Positions 47,621 to 56,012 of a DNA stretch of 64,000 bases are shown here, piece by piece (position 1 is the first letter of the stretch; each line of letters opens with the position of its first letter). A program made the position numbers and the translations under genes. Under the pieces are notes generated by a model. That model did not search any database. It was not told where the DNA came from and was given only the letters and a program-made list of their open reading frames with translations. The stretch is from Chrysochromulina tobinii (taxonomy: Eukaryota; Haptophyta; Prymnesiales; Chrysochromulinaceae), in the NCBI GenBank assembly GCA_001275005.1, contig JWZX01003253.1, forward strand, positions 1-64,000, in the 5' to 3' direction.

Positions 47621-48170
47621 GTCCCACGAGCCACTCAAGCCTCTCGATCGCTGCGGATATACTTAGAACGGAGCGCGCGGACCACGAACTCTCAACTCAG
47701 CGCACTTCGACTGGACGTCTGAGCTCTGACCGATTGGGTTCGGTTGGGAGTCGAGTGGACAGTGGACCCGAACCCGTACCGTACTCACTCGACTACAGTT
47801 GGGAATGGGCCATTGGAACGATGCGTTTTTTGGAGCCCAATGCGATGTGAGTTAAATTTAGATGCGGCATCTAAGCGAAAGAAAACGTAGCAAAGTAACG
47901 GATAACGTAACGGTCCGCTCTGGCCCTCTGGCTCTCGTCTGCCCAGAGCAGCAGCACGCACGGGCGCACAGCCACGCACAGGTGCACGCTCCCGCACCCC
48001 CCGTCTCCGTCTAGCGTCTTAGTTGTGGAGCTTGCATGGTGCTTTGCGAAGGCCCAAGCCTAACTTTTTCCATGCCATGATGAACAATAGGTTGCATGCG
48101 TATGAACTTCTGGTTGTGGCCACGAAGCCGCGCTCCGCACAATAATGCCCGCCGCTAGCAAGGGCTTCGT
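47621..48170. other. Convergent 3' intergenic region
   Basis: 550 bp between the EF-hand gene (+) and the decapeptide-repeat gene (-). No gene recognised. Confidence 0.45.
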
Positions 48171-51100
48171 CTAGGCTTCGAACTCGCTCTTGTAAGAGCC
48201 AGGGCCCGTCGGGCCTCCTTTCGAGCTGGGCGCCGCCTTCTTCTGATCACGTAGCGTCTTGGCCTGCAACATCTTTTCGCGAACTCCGCTGCCTTGGCTG
48301 CTGCCACTCAATTGCGGCGAGCGCTGGCCGCCGTTGTCCATCCGCTCGTCGAAGACCTCATCGATGCGCTCCGCTTTGGTGTTGATGGCCAACTCCTTCT
48401 GAGCTCGCGGCTTCGGAAGGACGTCTCGCGCGCTCACACGAGACGAGCCCAGTGGCGTGCTGTCTCCCTTTCGTGCCGTAGTGTCACCCTTACTCTTCTT
48501 CTTATCGCCGTCATGACGGCGCGCCGAGATGACGCCCGGCGGAAGGTTGGCCGCGCGCGGTGTCGTGAGCTGGCCGCCCTTCTCGGAGGCTCGCTTGGTC
48601 AACAGGCGCGGTGAGATGGGAGCGGCCGCGCGCTGCTTCACACCGGCTGGGCCCACCTCGTCCCACTTGATCTCCGAACCGGTCGCCGCCGCCGCCGCCT
48701 CGGCCCACGCACCGGCCGCAGTCCAAACTGACGAAGCCCATGAGCCCACGGCGGCCGTTACCTCCTTGACCCTCGCGGCTGCGCCCTCGATATCGAACAG
48801 GCGCGCGGCCTGCGTCTGACGCGGCGACAAAAAGTCGGGCGCCAGGTTGTCGATGCCGTCCTTGCCCGTGACACTGACCCATCCGAGAGGCTTGGAGGGC
48901 TCCTCTTCTTTGGCCACGCACACGCGCTGCGTGCCGTCCTCGAGATCGGCGCGCTGCAGAACGACCAGGCGCGAGCCTGCCGCGAGCTTGCCCGCCACAG
49001 CACTCTCGAGCGACGAGCCCTCGCGCATCTTGAGCTCGACACGGGCCACAAAGACTTCGTCCGTCGTGGGCCGATAGAGGAGGAAGAGCTCGTGCTTCGG
49101 GTCGAGGTTCTTGTAGCCCGCCCGTGTGAGCTCGGCATGCGTCGCCTTGAGGAAGATGACGAGATCCTTCCAGAAGAAGCCTCCCTGGCACATGTCGCGC
49201 AGCGTGTAGCCGGCCGCGCGCAGCTGCTTCGAGGTGAAGCCGGCCACGCGCAGCGCCCCCGCAGTGAATCCCACCGCCCGAAGCTCCTCTGCGTAATAGC
49301 GTGCGGCCTTGAGCTCGGTCGCAGTGTAGTCGCCCTCGGCGAGCTCGTGTAGGTGGAATCCCACCTTGCGAAGGATCTTAGACTCGTACCCGGCATGGCG
49401 CAGCGCACGCGTCGAGCGACCGTCCACTGCGAGCACCGCGTGCTCCGGGATGCCGCCCTCGCGCAGATCCTTGAGGCTGAAGCCCTGGTCCTTGAGGTCC
49501 TTGACCGAGTAGATGCCTCGCATGTCGGCCACCACGTAACCGTACTCGCGGAGCTCGCGCACGGCGTAGCCCGCCTCCTTGAGCTCGTACACCGCGCGTC
49601 CATCGACCGCCGCGACAGCGCGTGCCGTGAAGCCCGCATGCAGCAGTTCCTCCAATGAAAAGCCAAGCTCGTGCAGCTCCTTGATGACGGCGCCAGTGTC
49701 CTTGAGCTGCCCAGCGCCGTAGCCGTACGCTTTGAGCTCCGCCAACGAGAATCCGAGCTTGCGCAGCTGGATCGCGTCGAAGCCCGCCTCTCGCAGGGCG
49801 CCCACGCCGTAGCCGCACGCGATCAACTCGGCCGCGGTGAACCCGGCCACGAGCAGCTCCTTGGCGGTATAGCCTGCCTCGCTGAGGGCCTTGGCGCCGA
49901 TGCCCGCGAGCTTGAGCTCGCCTGCGGTGGCGCCGATGGCCTTCAGGTCGATGATTGCAAACTTGGCGTCGACGAGATCTTGCACAGAATAGCCGGACTT
50001 GCGCAGCTCGAGGCAGAGATAGCCGCAGACCTTCATCTCGTACGCGGAGTAGCCGCCCTCACGCAACTCCTTCGTCGGCCACGCGCCGTCCCTCCACTCC
50101 TCTATCCGAAAGAAAACCTTGCCCTTGCGCAACTCGGACGCAGTGATGTGCGGCGGCGGGCCGCCGCGCATCTCCTTGGCCGTGTAACCGCCAGTGTCCT
50201 CCAGCACGTCGCCCGTGTTCAGATCGACGCGTCCGCGCGCGCCGAGGGCAATCTCGGCGGCCGTGTAGCCTTGCTGCTTGAGCCGCTGCGCCGTGTACCC
50301 AATATCTTTCAGCGAGATCATGGGCGTACCCGCCGCCTTGAGCTGCACCAGCGACGTGCCAGCCTCCTTAATCTCTTGCGCCGTGTATCCCGCCTCCATG
50401 AGCTCCCACGCCTGGAAGTCGGCCCCTTTGAGCGAGATGAGGTCGTAGCCCGCCTCCCGCATGAGGACGGCGCTGTGGCCCGCCATGCGCACGCCGCGCG
50501 CTGCGTAGCCCGCCTCGTACATCTGCTTGATCGTGTAGCCCGAGTCGCTCGCCTCCTGCGCCGAGTAGCCCGCGTCCAAGATGCGCGTGCACTCGTAGCC
50601 AGCCTTCTTCATGTCCTGGGCCGTGTAGCCCGCGTCGCGCATCATCTGCACCGAGAAGATCAGAGCCTTGCGCAGGTCCATGGCTGTGAATTGGGCGGCG
50701 CGCAGGTCGGGGATCAGGTAGCCTGCCTCGCCGAGCTCGAGCGCCTTGTACCGACCCTCACGCAGCTCGTCGAGCGTGTACGACTGCGAGTTCTTCATCT
50801 GCTGCGCCGTGTACCCGCCGTCCTTGAGCTCGCGCGCATTGTACCCAATCTTGCACATCTCCTTGGCAGGGATCTCTGCCTCCCACATCTCCTTGGGGGT
50901 GTACCCGAGGTTCTTGAGCTCCAAGGGCGTGAAGCCGACGGCGGTCAGCTCCTTGGCCTCGAAGAAGCCCTCCTTGAGCTCTTTGGCGGTGAAGCCGATG
51001 TCGAGCAGCTCGCGCGCGCCGAAGCTCACATTCCGCAGCACCTCGGCACTCATCACGACCCTAAAGTGAGCGCGACGGCACATGCCCTTGGACATGAGCT

Positions 51101-53606
51101 GCGCGACCGCCTTTTGCCAGTTCTCGCGCTTGACGCGGCTGTTGCCCGCCTTCTGCGAGTCCGAAAAGATCTTGACCACCGGCGTGTACGAGACCTCGAG
51201 CTCGGACTCGCCCGCCTCCGGGTTGCGGTTCTTGCACAGCAGCTCGAACATGGCGTGCATCTCCTCGCGCTGGGGGCCGTCTTTGGAGAGGAATGGGGTC
51301 GCCATGAGCGTGGCGAACGCCTTCTCAGGCCCCGCGCGCAGCTGGAGCACCGGGATTCCCCACTTGGTCTTCTGCGAGATGATGAAGGTCTCGAGCGACT
51401 CGAGGGCCTTCTCATCGGACTGCATTACCGTGAGCAACGTCGAGAGCGCCGAGCGCTCCTCCCGCTTGATGGGCGGCATCCACTCGAAGCCCGCGAGCGA
51501 CAGGTTGAGGCGCACGAGCGAGTCGTTCTTGCCGAGGGCGTCGACGAGGGAGACCGCCTCGAGGTCCGAGATCTCGTACGCGCACGCCCATGACGTGATC
51601 GAACCTGCCTTGATGGCATCGAGCGGCAACCCAGCGCCCACGTTCCACAGCTGGATGCCCTTGAGCGCGACCGAGATGCCGGCCTCGCGCGCCTCCTGCA
51701 CGAGATCGTACCATGTCTTGAGCATTGTGAGCGACGAGATCAAGATCGACTTGGGCATGAGCTGGATGAAATTGCCGTTGTCGAACGTATACAGCAGATT
51801 GTCCACTTCGGAGGCGGTGCCGTCGCGCACATTCCTGCTCACGATGACAAAGATGACCGACTGCATGATCCACTGTGGAAGCGCCTCGACGAGCACCTCG
51901 GCGATCATGCGCGTCGCGCCGTATGCCGGCACGAAGAGGCGCATCGCCTCGGGCATCGGAGCATACGGCAGCAGACCAAACGGGCCGAGGAACATGAGGA
52001 AGTCGAAGAAGAAGCAGCCGAGGGGCATGCCGAAGTACAAGAAGACCTTGTAGAATGTGGAGTCGGTGCCGTACGTATTTGAGAGGTACGGGAGGACGCG
52101 CAGCCACACGACGAGGAACTGGCCGACGAGCAGGGACGCCGAGACGGCCGCGAATTTGTACGCATGGCAATTGTAGTAGAGCTGGGTGACCTGGAAATCG
52201 GAGATGAGATCCATAAAGTAGAGATAGATGGTCAGGACGCCCGAGATCGTCTTCTTGAGGATGGTCACCAACAGCTTGGTCGTATCGGCACAACCACCCT
52301 GGCGCGCCTTTTGCGCCTCCGCCTCTGCCGCCGCCGCCGCCTGCGCCTCAAGATCAACCTCCTCCGCCTTCTCCGTCTGCAGGGCCGAGAGCAGCTCAGC
52401 CAATTTGGCCACCTGCCCCTCGAGCGCCTTCTGACGGTCCTTGAGCGGCTTGCGCACCTCAGGGTCGGCGCCTTCGCCGCGTAGGGTCAGGTAGATGTTG
52501 ACCTCCTCGAGCTCCTCGCGCGCGTTGCGCAGCATGAGCATCATCGTGTCCGGGTCCGTCTGCGCCTTGGCCACCCGGGAGATGGCACTCGGCTTGGCTC
52601 CCACCTTCGAGCCGGCCCTCATGATGATCTTGTACTCTGCCATGTTGACGGTACCATCGGCGTCTGTGTCGGCGGCCTTCATCATCTCTTTCACAATTTC
52701 TGGTTCGAGCTTGCCGAACACCTGGGCGATGGCCTCTGCCATCTCGGTCCCGTCAATCTCACCCGAGCCGTCCTCGTCAATGTCGTTGAAGAGCCGCTCA
52801 AGTGTCTCGTCAGACGGGCCATCGGGACTATCCTCGAGCTCCTCGTACCCCGCGTCTTTCGCAGCTTGCGCCAGCGCGCGATCCCGGAAATATTTGTCGA
52901 TATCGGCCTGGAAGAGGAAGAACGTCACGCCGCACGCGAACAGTGTGAAGTCCACTGCAATGAAGCCCCCTGGCTGGTTCTTGCACAAGCTGTTGTACCC
53001 GTTGCCAATGGCATTGATCCACGTCTGCGGATCCAGGTTGGCGTTGCCGAAATAGGCGGCGATCGCCTTCATGGCGGTCATGAAGGGCATCAAAAGGATG
53101 CCGATCAGCACGTCCAGGTCGAGCGCCTCAGCCAGCGCCGTGAAGATACCAAGCACCACAAGCAAGAGAAGCTTCCAATCCTCGCTGTTGTCTTGCTGTT
53201 GTGTGTAATTCCCTTCCTCCTTCTTCTTCTTCTTCGTGGCCTTCTTGGCCTTCTCAAGCTTGGCCTTCTCCTTATTCACACGATCATCGGCCTCCTTCCT
53301 TGCCATCGCGTACTTTGGATCCGCTTTCTTTCCGTAGGCCTCTGGCGCAGCGAAAGTGGGCATGTACGACTTCTTGTTCGGCCCAGGCTTCTGCCACACC
53401 TCGAGCTTCTTTGGCGCGGCGGCTGGAGCGGCCGGTGCGGCGGACGGTGGCGCGACAGCAGGGGCGGCAGCGGTAGCTGACGCTGCTACAGCAGCAGGCG
53501 CCGCCAACGGAGCCGCCACCAAGAGAGGCCCTGACGGATCGCTGCTGCCTGCCTCAAGGTCCGGTGCTGCGTCATTTCGATTCAAATCGTCGCCATCGTC
53601 AGGCAT
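48171..53606 (-). CDS. Multi-pass membrane protein with EF-hands and a long decapeptide-repeat solenoid
   Basis: 1811 aa from MPDDGDDLNRND, no intron. Ala/Pro-rich N-terminus; Lys-rich coil (~105-135); membrane helices ~139-182 (LLLLVVLGIFTALAEAL, VLIGILLMPFMTAM) and ~214-235; EF-hand pair ~265-330 (DIDEDGSGEIDGTE, DTDADGTVNMAE); coiled coil ~350-430; second membrane block ~439-592 with YFMDLISDFQ and VEALPQWIMQSVIF, which recall XK-related scramblase-like proteins (E-x-x-P-Q-x-x-x-Q; inference). After ~270 residues of helical linker comes a solenoid at ~862-1479 built from ~10-residue units of the type GYTAKELKEA/GFTAxELRxA, roughly fifty or more copies; then a disordered basic tail. The repeat region shows strong Gly-aromatic-x-x-x-x-L periodicity. 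Function unknown; perhaps a Ca2+-regulated membrane scaffold. Confidence 0.8.
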   Translation of the reverse strand: MPDDGDDLNRNDAAPDLEAGSSDPSGPLLVAAPLAAPAAVAASATAAAPAVAPPSAAPAAPAAAPKKLEVWQKPGPNKKSYMPTFAAPEAYGKKADPKYAMARKEADDRVNKEKAKLEKAKKATKKKKKEEGNYTQQQDNSEDWKLLLLVVLGIFTALAEALDLDVLIGILLMPFMTAMKAIAAYFGNANLDPQTWINAIGNGYNSLCKNQPGGFIAVDFTLFACGVTFFLFQADIDKYFRDRALAQAAKDAGYEELEDSPDGPSDETLERLFNDIDEDGSGEIDGTEMAEAIAQVFGKLEPEIVKEMMKAADTDADGTVNMAEYKIIMRAGSKVGAKPSAISRVAKAQTDPDTMMLMLRNAREELEEVNIYLTLRGEGADPEVRKPLKDRQKALEGQVAKLAELLSALQTEKAEEVDLEAQAAAAAEAEAQKARQGGCADTTKLLVTILKKTISGVLTIYLYFMDLISDFQVTQLYYNCHAYKFAAVSASLLVGQFLVVWLRVLPYLSNTYGTDSTFYKVFLYFGMPLGCFFFDFLMFLGPFGLLPYAPMPEAMRLFVPAYGATRMIAEVLVEALPQWIMQSVIFVIVSRNVRDGTASEVDNLLYTFDNGNFIQLMPKSILISSLTMLKTWYDLVQEAREAGISVALKGIQLWNVGAGLPLDAIKAGSITSWACAYEISDLEAVSLVDALGKNDSLVRLNLSLAGFEWMPPIKREERSALSTLLTVMQSDEKALESLETFIISQKTKWGIPVLQLRAGPEKAFATLMATPFLSKDGPQREEMHAMFELLCKNRNPEAGESELEVSYTPVVKIFSDSQKAGNSRVKRENWQKAVAQLMSKGMCRRAHFRVVMSAEVLRNVSFGARELLDIGFTAKELKEGFFEAKELTAVGFTPLELKNLGYTPKEMWEAEIPAKEMCKIGYNARELKDGGYTAQQMKNSQSYTLDELREGRYKALELGEAGYLIPDLRAAQFTAMDLRKALIFSVQMMRDAGYTAQDMKKAGYECTRILDAGYSAQEASDSGYTIKQMYEAGYAARGVRMAGHSAVLMREAGYDLISLKGADFQAWELMEAGYTAQEIKEAGTSLVQLKAAGTPMISLKDIGYTAQRLKQQGYTAAEIALGARGRVDLNTGDVLEDTGGYTAKEMRGGPPPHITASELRKGKVFFRIEEWRDGAWPTKELREGGYSAYEMKVCGYLCLELRKSGYSVQDLVDAKFAIIDLKAIGATAGELKLAGIGAKALSEAGYTAKELLVAGFTAAELIACGYGVGALREAGFDAIQLRKLGFSLAELKAYGYGAGQLKDTGAVIKELHELGFSLEELLHAGFTARAVAAVDGRAVYELKEAGYAVRELREYGYVVADMRGIYSVKDLKDQGFSLKDLREGGIPEHAVLAVDGRSTRALRHAGYESKILRKVGFHLHELAEGDYTATELKAARYYAEELRAVGFTAGALRVAGFTSKQLRAAGYTLRDMCQGGFFWKDLVIFLKATHAELTRAGYKNLDPKHELFLLYRPTTDEVFVARVELKMREGSSLESAVAGKLAAGSRLVVLQRADLEDGTQRVCVAKEEEPSKPLGWVSVTGKDGIDNLAPDFLSPRQTQAARLFDIEGAAARVKEVTAAVGSWASSVWTAAGAWAEAAAAATGSEIKWDEVGPAGVKQRAAAPISPRLLTKRASEKGGQLTTPRAANLPPGVISARRHDGDKKKSKGDTTARKGDSTPLGSSRVSARDVLPKPRAQKELAINTKAERIDEVFDERMDNGGQRSPQLSGSSQGSGVREKMLQAKTLRDQKKAAPSSKGGPTGPGSYKSEFEA
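49170..51020 (-). repeat. Decapeptide-repeat coding region
   Basis: Degenerate ~30-bp units, each encoding (A/G)-G-(Y/F)-T/S-A-x-E-L-(K/R)-x. DNA identity between units is low while the protein pattern is kept, so the array is old and under protein-level selection, unlike the young array at 4352-5335. Confidence 0.85.
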
Positions 53607-54244
53607 GCCACCTCCGCGGTTAGAGGCAGCAGCCACGAACTGTTCAAGATGTGCGCTATATGCGCGCGCTTCTTCCGCTGGCGTCGACGCGCGCCTCTGC
53701 TGTCAGAGCCCACACGGAGCGCGCACGCACGCCGCCAGCGACGTTGAGGGCCAAAAGTTTTTTTTGGCCAATCCCCCTCAATGACATCTTACCCCACATT
53801 GAACCGTACACACCACACGTCAACAGCAATACTGGACTCCCCCACATGAAGGAATACACGGCATAGCGCGAAAACGCAACGGGGTCACATTCTTGATTCT
53901 TCCGACACACTAGGGATCTAGGGTGTTCGCGAGATCAGAGGAGAGAAAGTCTGTAACATGGGGTCCGAGTCACTGATGCCGATGTTGTAGCTGTAGGACC
54001 GGAGTAACAGTCCGACAGTCCATCTCGACGTGAACGAGTTTTGCCGAATTCCAAATGTCCCGAGGAAACGACAAATCCGCGGGCCCTCGCCAGCAGCGCT
54101 GAAGAAACGCAGAAGCGCACTGCCGAGGCGTTGCCTGCAGGCACCACGTCAGGTCTCGCTGCCAAGAAGCAACGGCGCAGCGGGCAGTACGTGGCTGTCC
54201 GCCAAACGTGGGTTGAAAACTTCGAGGACCCGGAGCCGTGTTCG
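53607..54244. other. Divergent promoter region
   Basis: 638 bp between the decapeptide gene (-) and the ATG of the WW/peptidase gene (+). The + frame is open from 54041 without an ATG, so part may be coding if an upstream exon exists. A T8 run lies at 53759-53766. Confidence 0.4.
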
Positions 54245-55426
54245 ATGAAGCGCCTATGCAACCCTTGCTGCCCAGCGGGCGCCGTGAGCTCCGGCGCGAT
54301 CGGAGACGCGGAAGAGTACAGGGACGGGGGTACGTCGACAAGGGGCGGCGATTCAAGCAACGACGATCAGGAGCTCGGCCCGCTGCGCGTCCAGCCGTCG
54401 TCGAGGACGGCCAGCGGCAGCGGCACCACCGTCTACACCGACCAAGCCTCGATTCCCCAAAACTTTGTCGAGCTCGGGCCGGACAACCCCTGGCTCGTGT
54501 GCCGCTCGCCCGCCCACGGCGGCAAGCTCTTCTGGCTGCACCGCACCACGCAGGAGACGACGTGGCGGCAGCCGCTGCCGCGGCTCATGCCCTTGCCCAA
54601 GTGGAGCACGGTCCACGCTCCGATGCGCGAGACCGCGTTCGCGGTGATCGACCCGATCTTCTACGGCGCGCCCGCGGACCCGATCGACCCCAAGGCGCGC
54701 ACGGGCATCTGCGGCAAGCAGCCGCTGCCCGCGCCGCTGCGGAAAACGTGCGATACGCTCTCGCCCGAGCACCAGCTCTACCCGAAACGCTTCTTCGACC
54801 GTGTGGGCATCAAGCGGTTCGTCATGTGCGAGGACCTCAAGTATAACGGGCAGCGCCGGCGCGACGTGCCCGACCTGTCGAGCGGCACGCTCTACATCGA
54901 CGTGGGCGACCGCGCCGTGCGCCGCAAGCGCCACTCGTTCCACCATGAGCTCTGGCATATGGTCGACTACCATCTGCTCGGCAATGCCTTCGAGTCGCAC
55001 GATGCGGAGTGGTGTGAACACAACCCTCGGGGGTTTAATTACGGGAATGGCGGCAAGTTCATGCGGACCGACTCGAGCTCCTCGCAGCTCTCCTCGTCGC
55101 CCTCGCCCGAGTTCCTCAACCGTTACTCGACCTCGTCCATCGCCGAGGACAAGGCGGAGGTGTGGGCGTCGCTGATGTGTTACCAGCAGGTCCTCAAGAC
55201 CCCCGCCCTGCAGGCCAAGGCCGCGCTGCTCAAGAAGAGGGCCCTCAACATCTGCAGCGAGATGGACGAGAGATGGTGGGCGAAGGTGGTGCATGCCCAG
55301 CAGCAGAGCACCGATCATTGGGAGGTGCACTACGCCGAAGCGCACCGCGGGCGCGCCTTCTGGTGCAATTGGGTTACAGAGGAGAGGAGATGGGAGAAGC
55401 CGGCAGAGACAGCTTCGACCGCTTGA
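54245..55426 (+). CDS. WW-domain protein with a gluzincin-type metallopeptidase core
   Basis: 393 aa from the first ATG (MKRLCNPCC); the frame is open for 68 codons upstream, so a 5' exon may add residues. WW domain ~82-113 (NPWLVCRSPAHGGKLFWLHR ... TTQETTWRQPLP). Peptidase core ~130-340: HSFHHELWHMVDYHLL gives the zinc motif HELWH (His234, Glu235, His238), and STSSIAEDKAEVWASLM downstream would provide the third, Glu/Asp ligand as in putative zinc-binding peptidases. A second WW-like segment is at ~358-390 (WEVHYAEAHRGRAFWCNW, WEKP). The WW modules would bind Pro-rich partners and bring the peptidase to them. No signal peptide. Specific family uncertain. Confidence 0.7.
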   Translation: MKRLCNPCCPAGAVSSGAIGDAEEYRDGGTSTRGGDSSNDDQELGPLRVQPSSRTASGSGTTVYTDQASIPQNFVELGPDNPWLVCRSPAHGGKLFWLHRTTQETTWRQPLPRLMPLPKWSTVHAPMRETAFAVIDPIFYGAPADPIDPKARTGICGKQPLPAPLRKTCDTLSPEHQLYPKRFFDRVGIKRFVMCEDLKYNGQRRRDVPDLSSGTLYIDVGDRAVRRKRHSFHHELWHMVDYHLLGNAFESHDAEWCEHNPRGFNYGNGGKFMRTDSSSSQLSSSPSPEFLNRYSTSSIAEDKAEVWASLMCYQQVLKTPALQAKAALLKKRALNICSEMDERWWAKVVHAQQQSTDHWEVHYAEAHRGRAFWCNWVTEERRWEKPAETASTA

Positions 55427-56012
55427 GGCGACGGCCAGAGGTGATGGCCAGAGGCGACCCTATTCGTGATGCAGCCTGCACACATACCGCATCTCGAATA
55501 TTATTCCATTGTGTATTTACATAGTGTATGCTATACACAGTGTGTCTCAAACACGCTGATCGCTGTATTCTGTAAGCAGCGCAGTGTCCTTATTATAAAT
55601 CACAAACCATTCACCCTGGTCCCACAGACAGTGTGTGCGCCCGTCGTGTGAAGATGTGTGTGACGCTCATGGGATTTCATGGGTTCGGCCTGGAGCATGC
55701 CCAGGCTGGGACCGGAGAGGAGCACGAGTGAGCGCGCGCACGACCTCTCATTATTGAGCATTATTGAGCATGAGCTCCCACACATGGCACACATTGGCTC
55801 AATAATCGCATGTTGACATGTATTGAGCTTTGAGCATGTTGAGCTCCCAGTGCTTTTGTTGACCGAGGGCAGCGGAGCCACCTTTGAGACGGAGTGTGGT
55901 GGTGTGGCCGCGGACCACGGCGATTGGCTTGTAGAAGGTGTCAATTCAAGTCAACTCTTCAACTTGACTTGACTTGATTTTCATCACAGTCACAGGCTTC
56001 CCTGCGTTTTTC
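55427..56012. other. Intergenic, possible 5' exon of the glycosidase
   Basis: No gene recognised with confidence. TTATTGAGCATTATTGAGCA at 55753-55772 is a short direct repeat. A CACAG at about 55991 could be the acceptor of an intron preceding the glycosidase, whose expected signal peptide is not seen in the present frame. Confidence 0.4.
55960..55978 (+). promoter_or_regulatory. CTTGACTTGACTTGA leader motif
   Basis: AACTTGACTTGACTTGA, 35 bp before the ATG at 56013; third example of this string directly ahead of a start codon in the window. Confidence 0.3.

Noticed and set aside
49671-51593. 640-residue plus-strand frame opposite the decapeptide repeats
   Set aside because: Mirror of the repeat coding (Leu/Arg-rich, no conserved pattern). 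The minus strand shows the repeat periodicity and adjoining domains.
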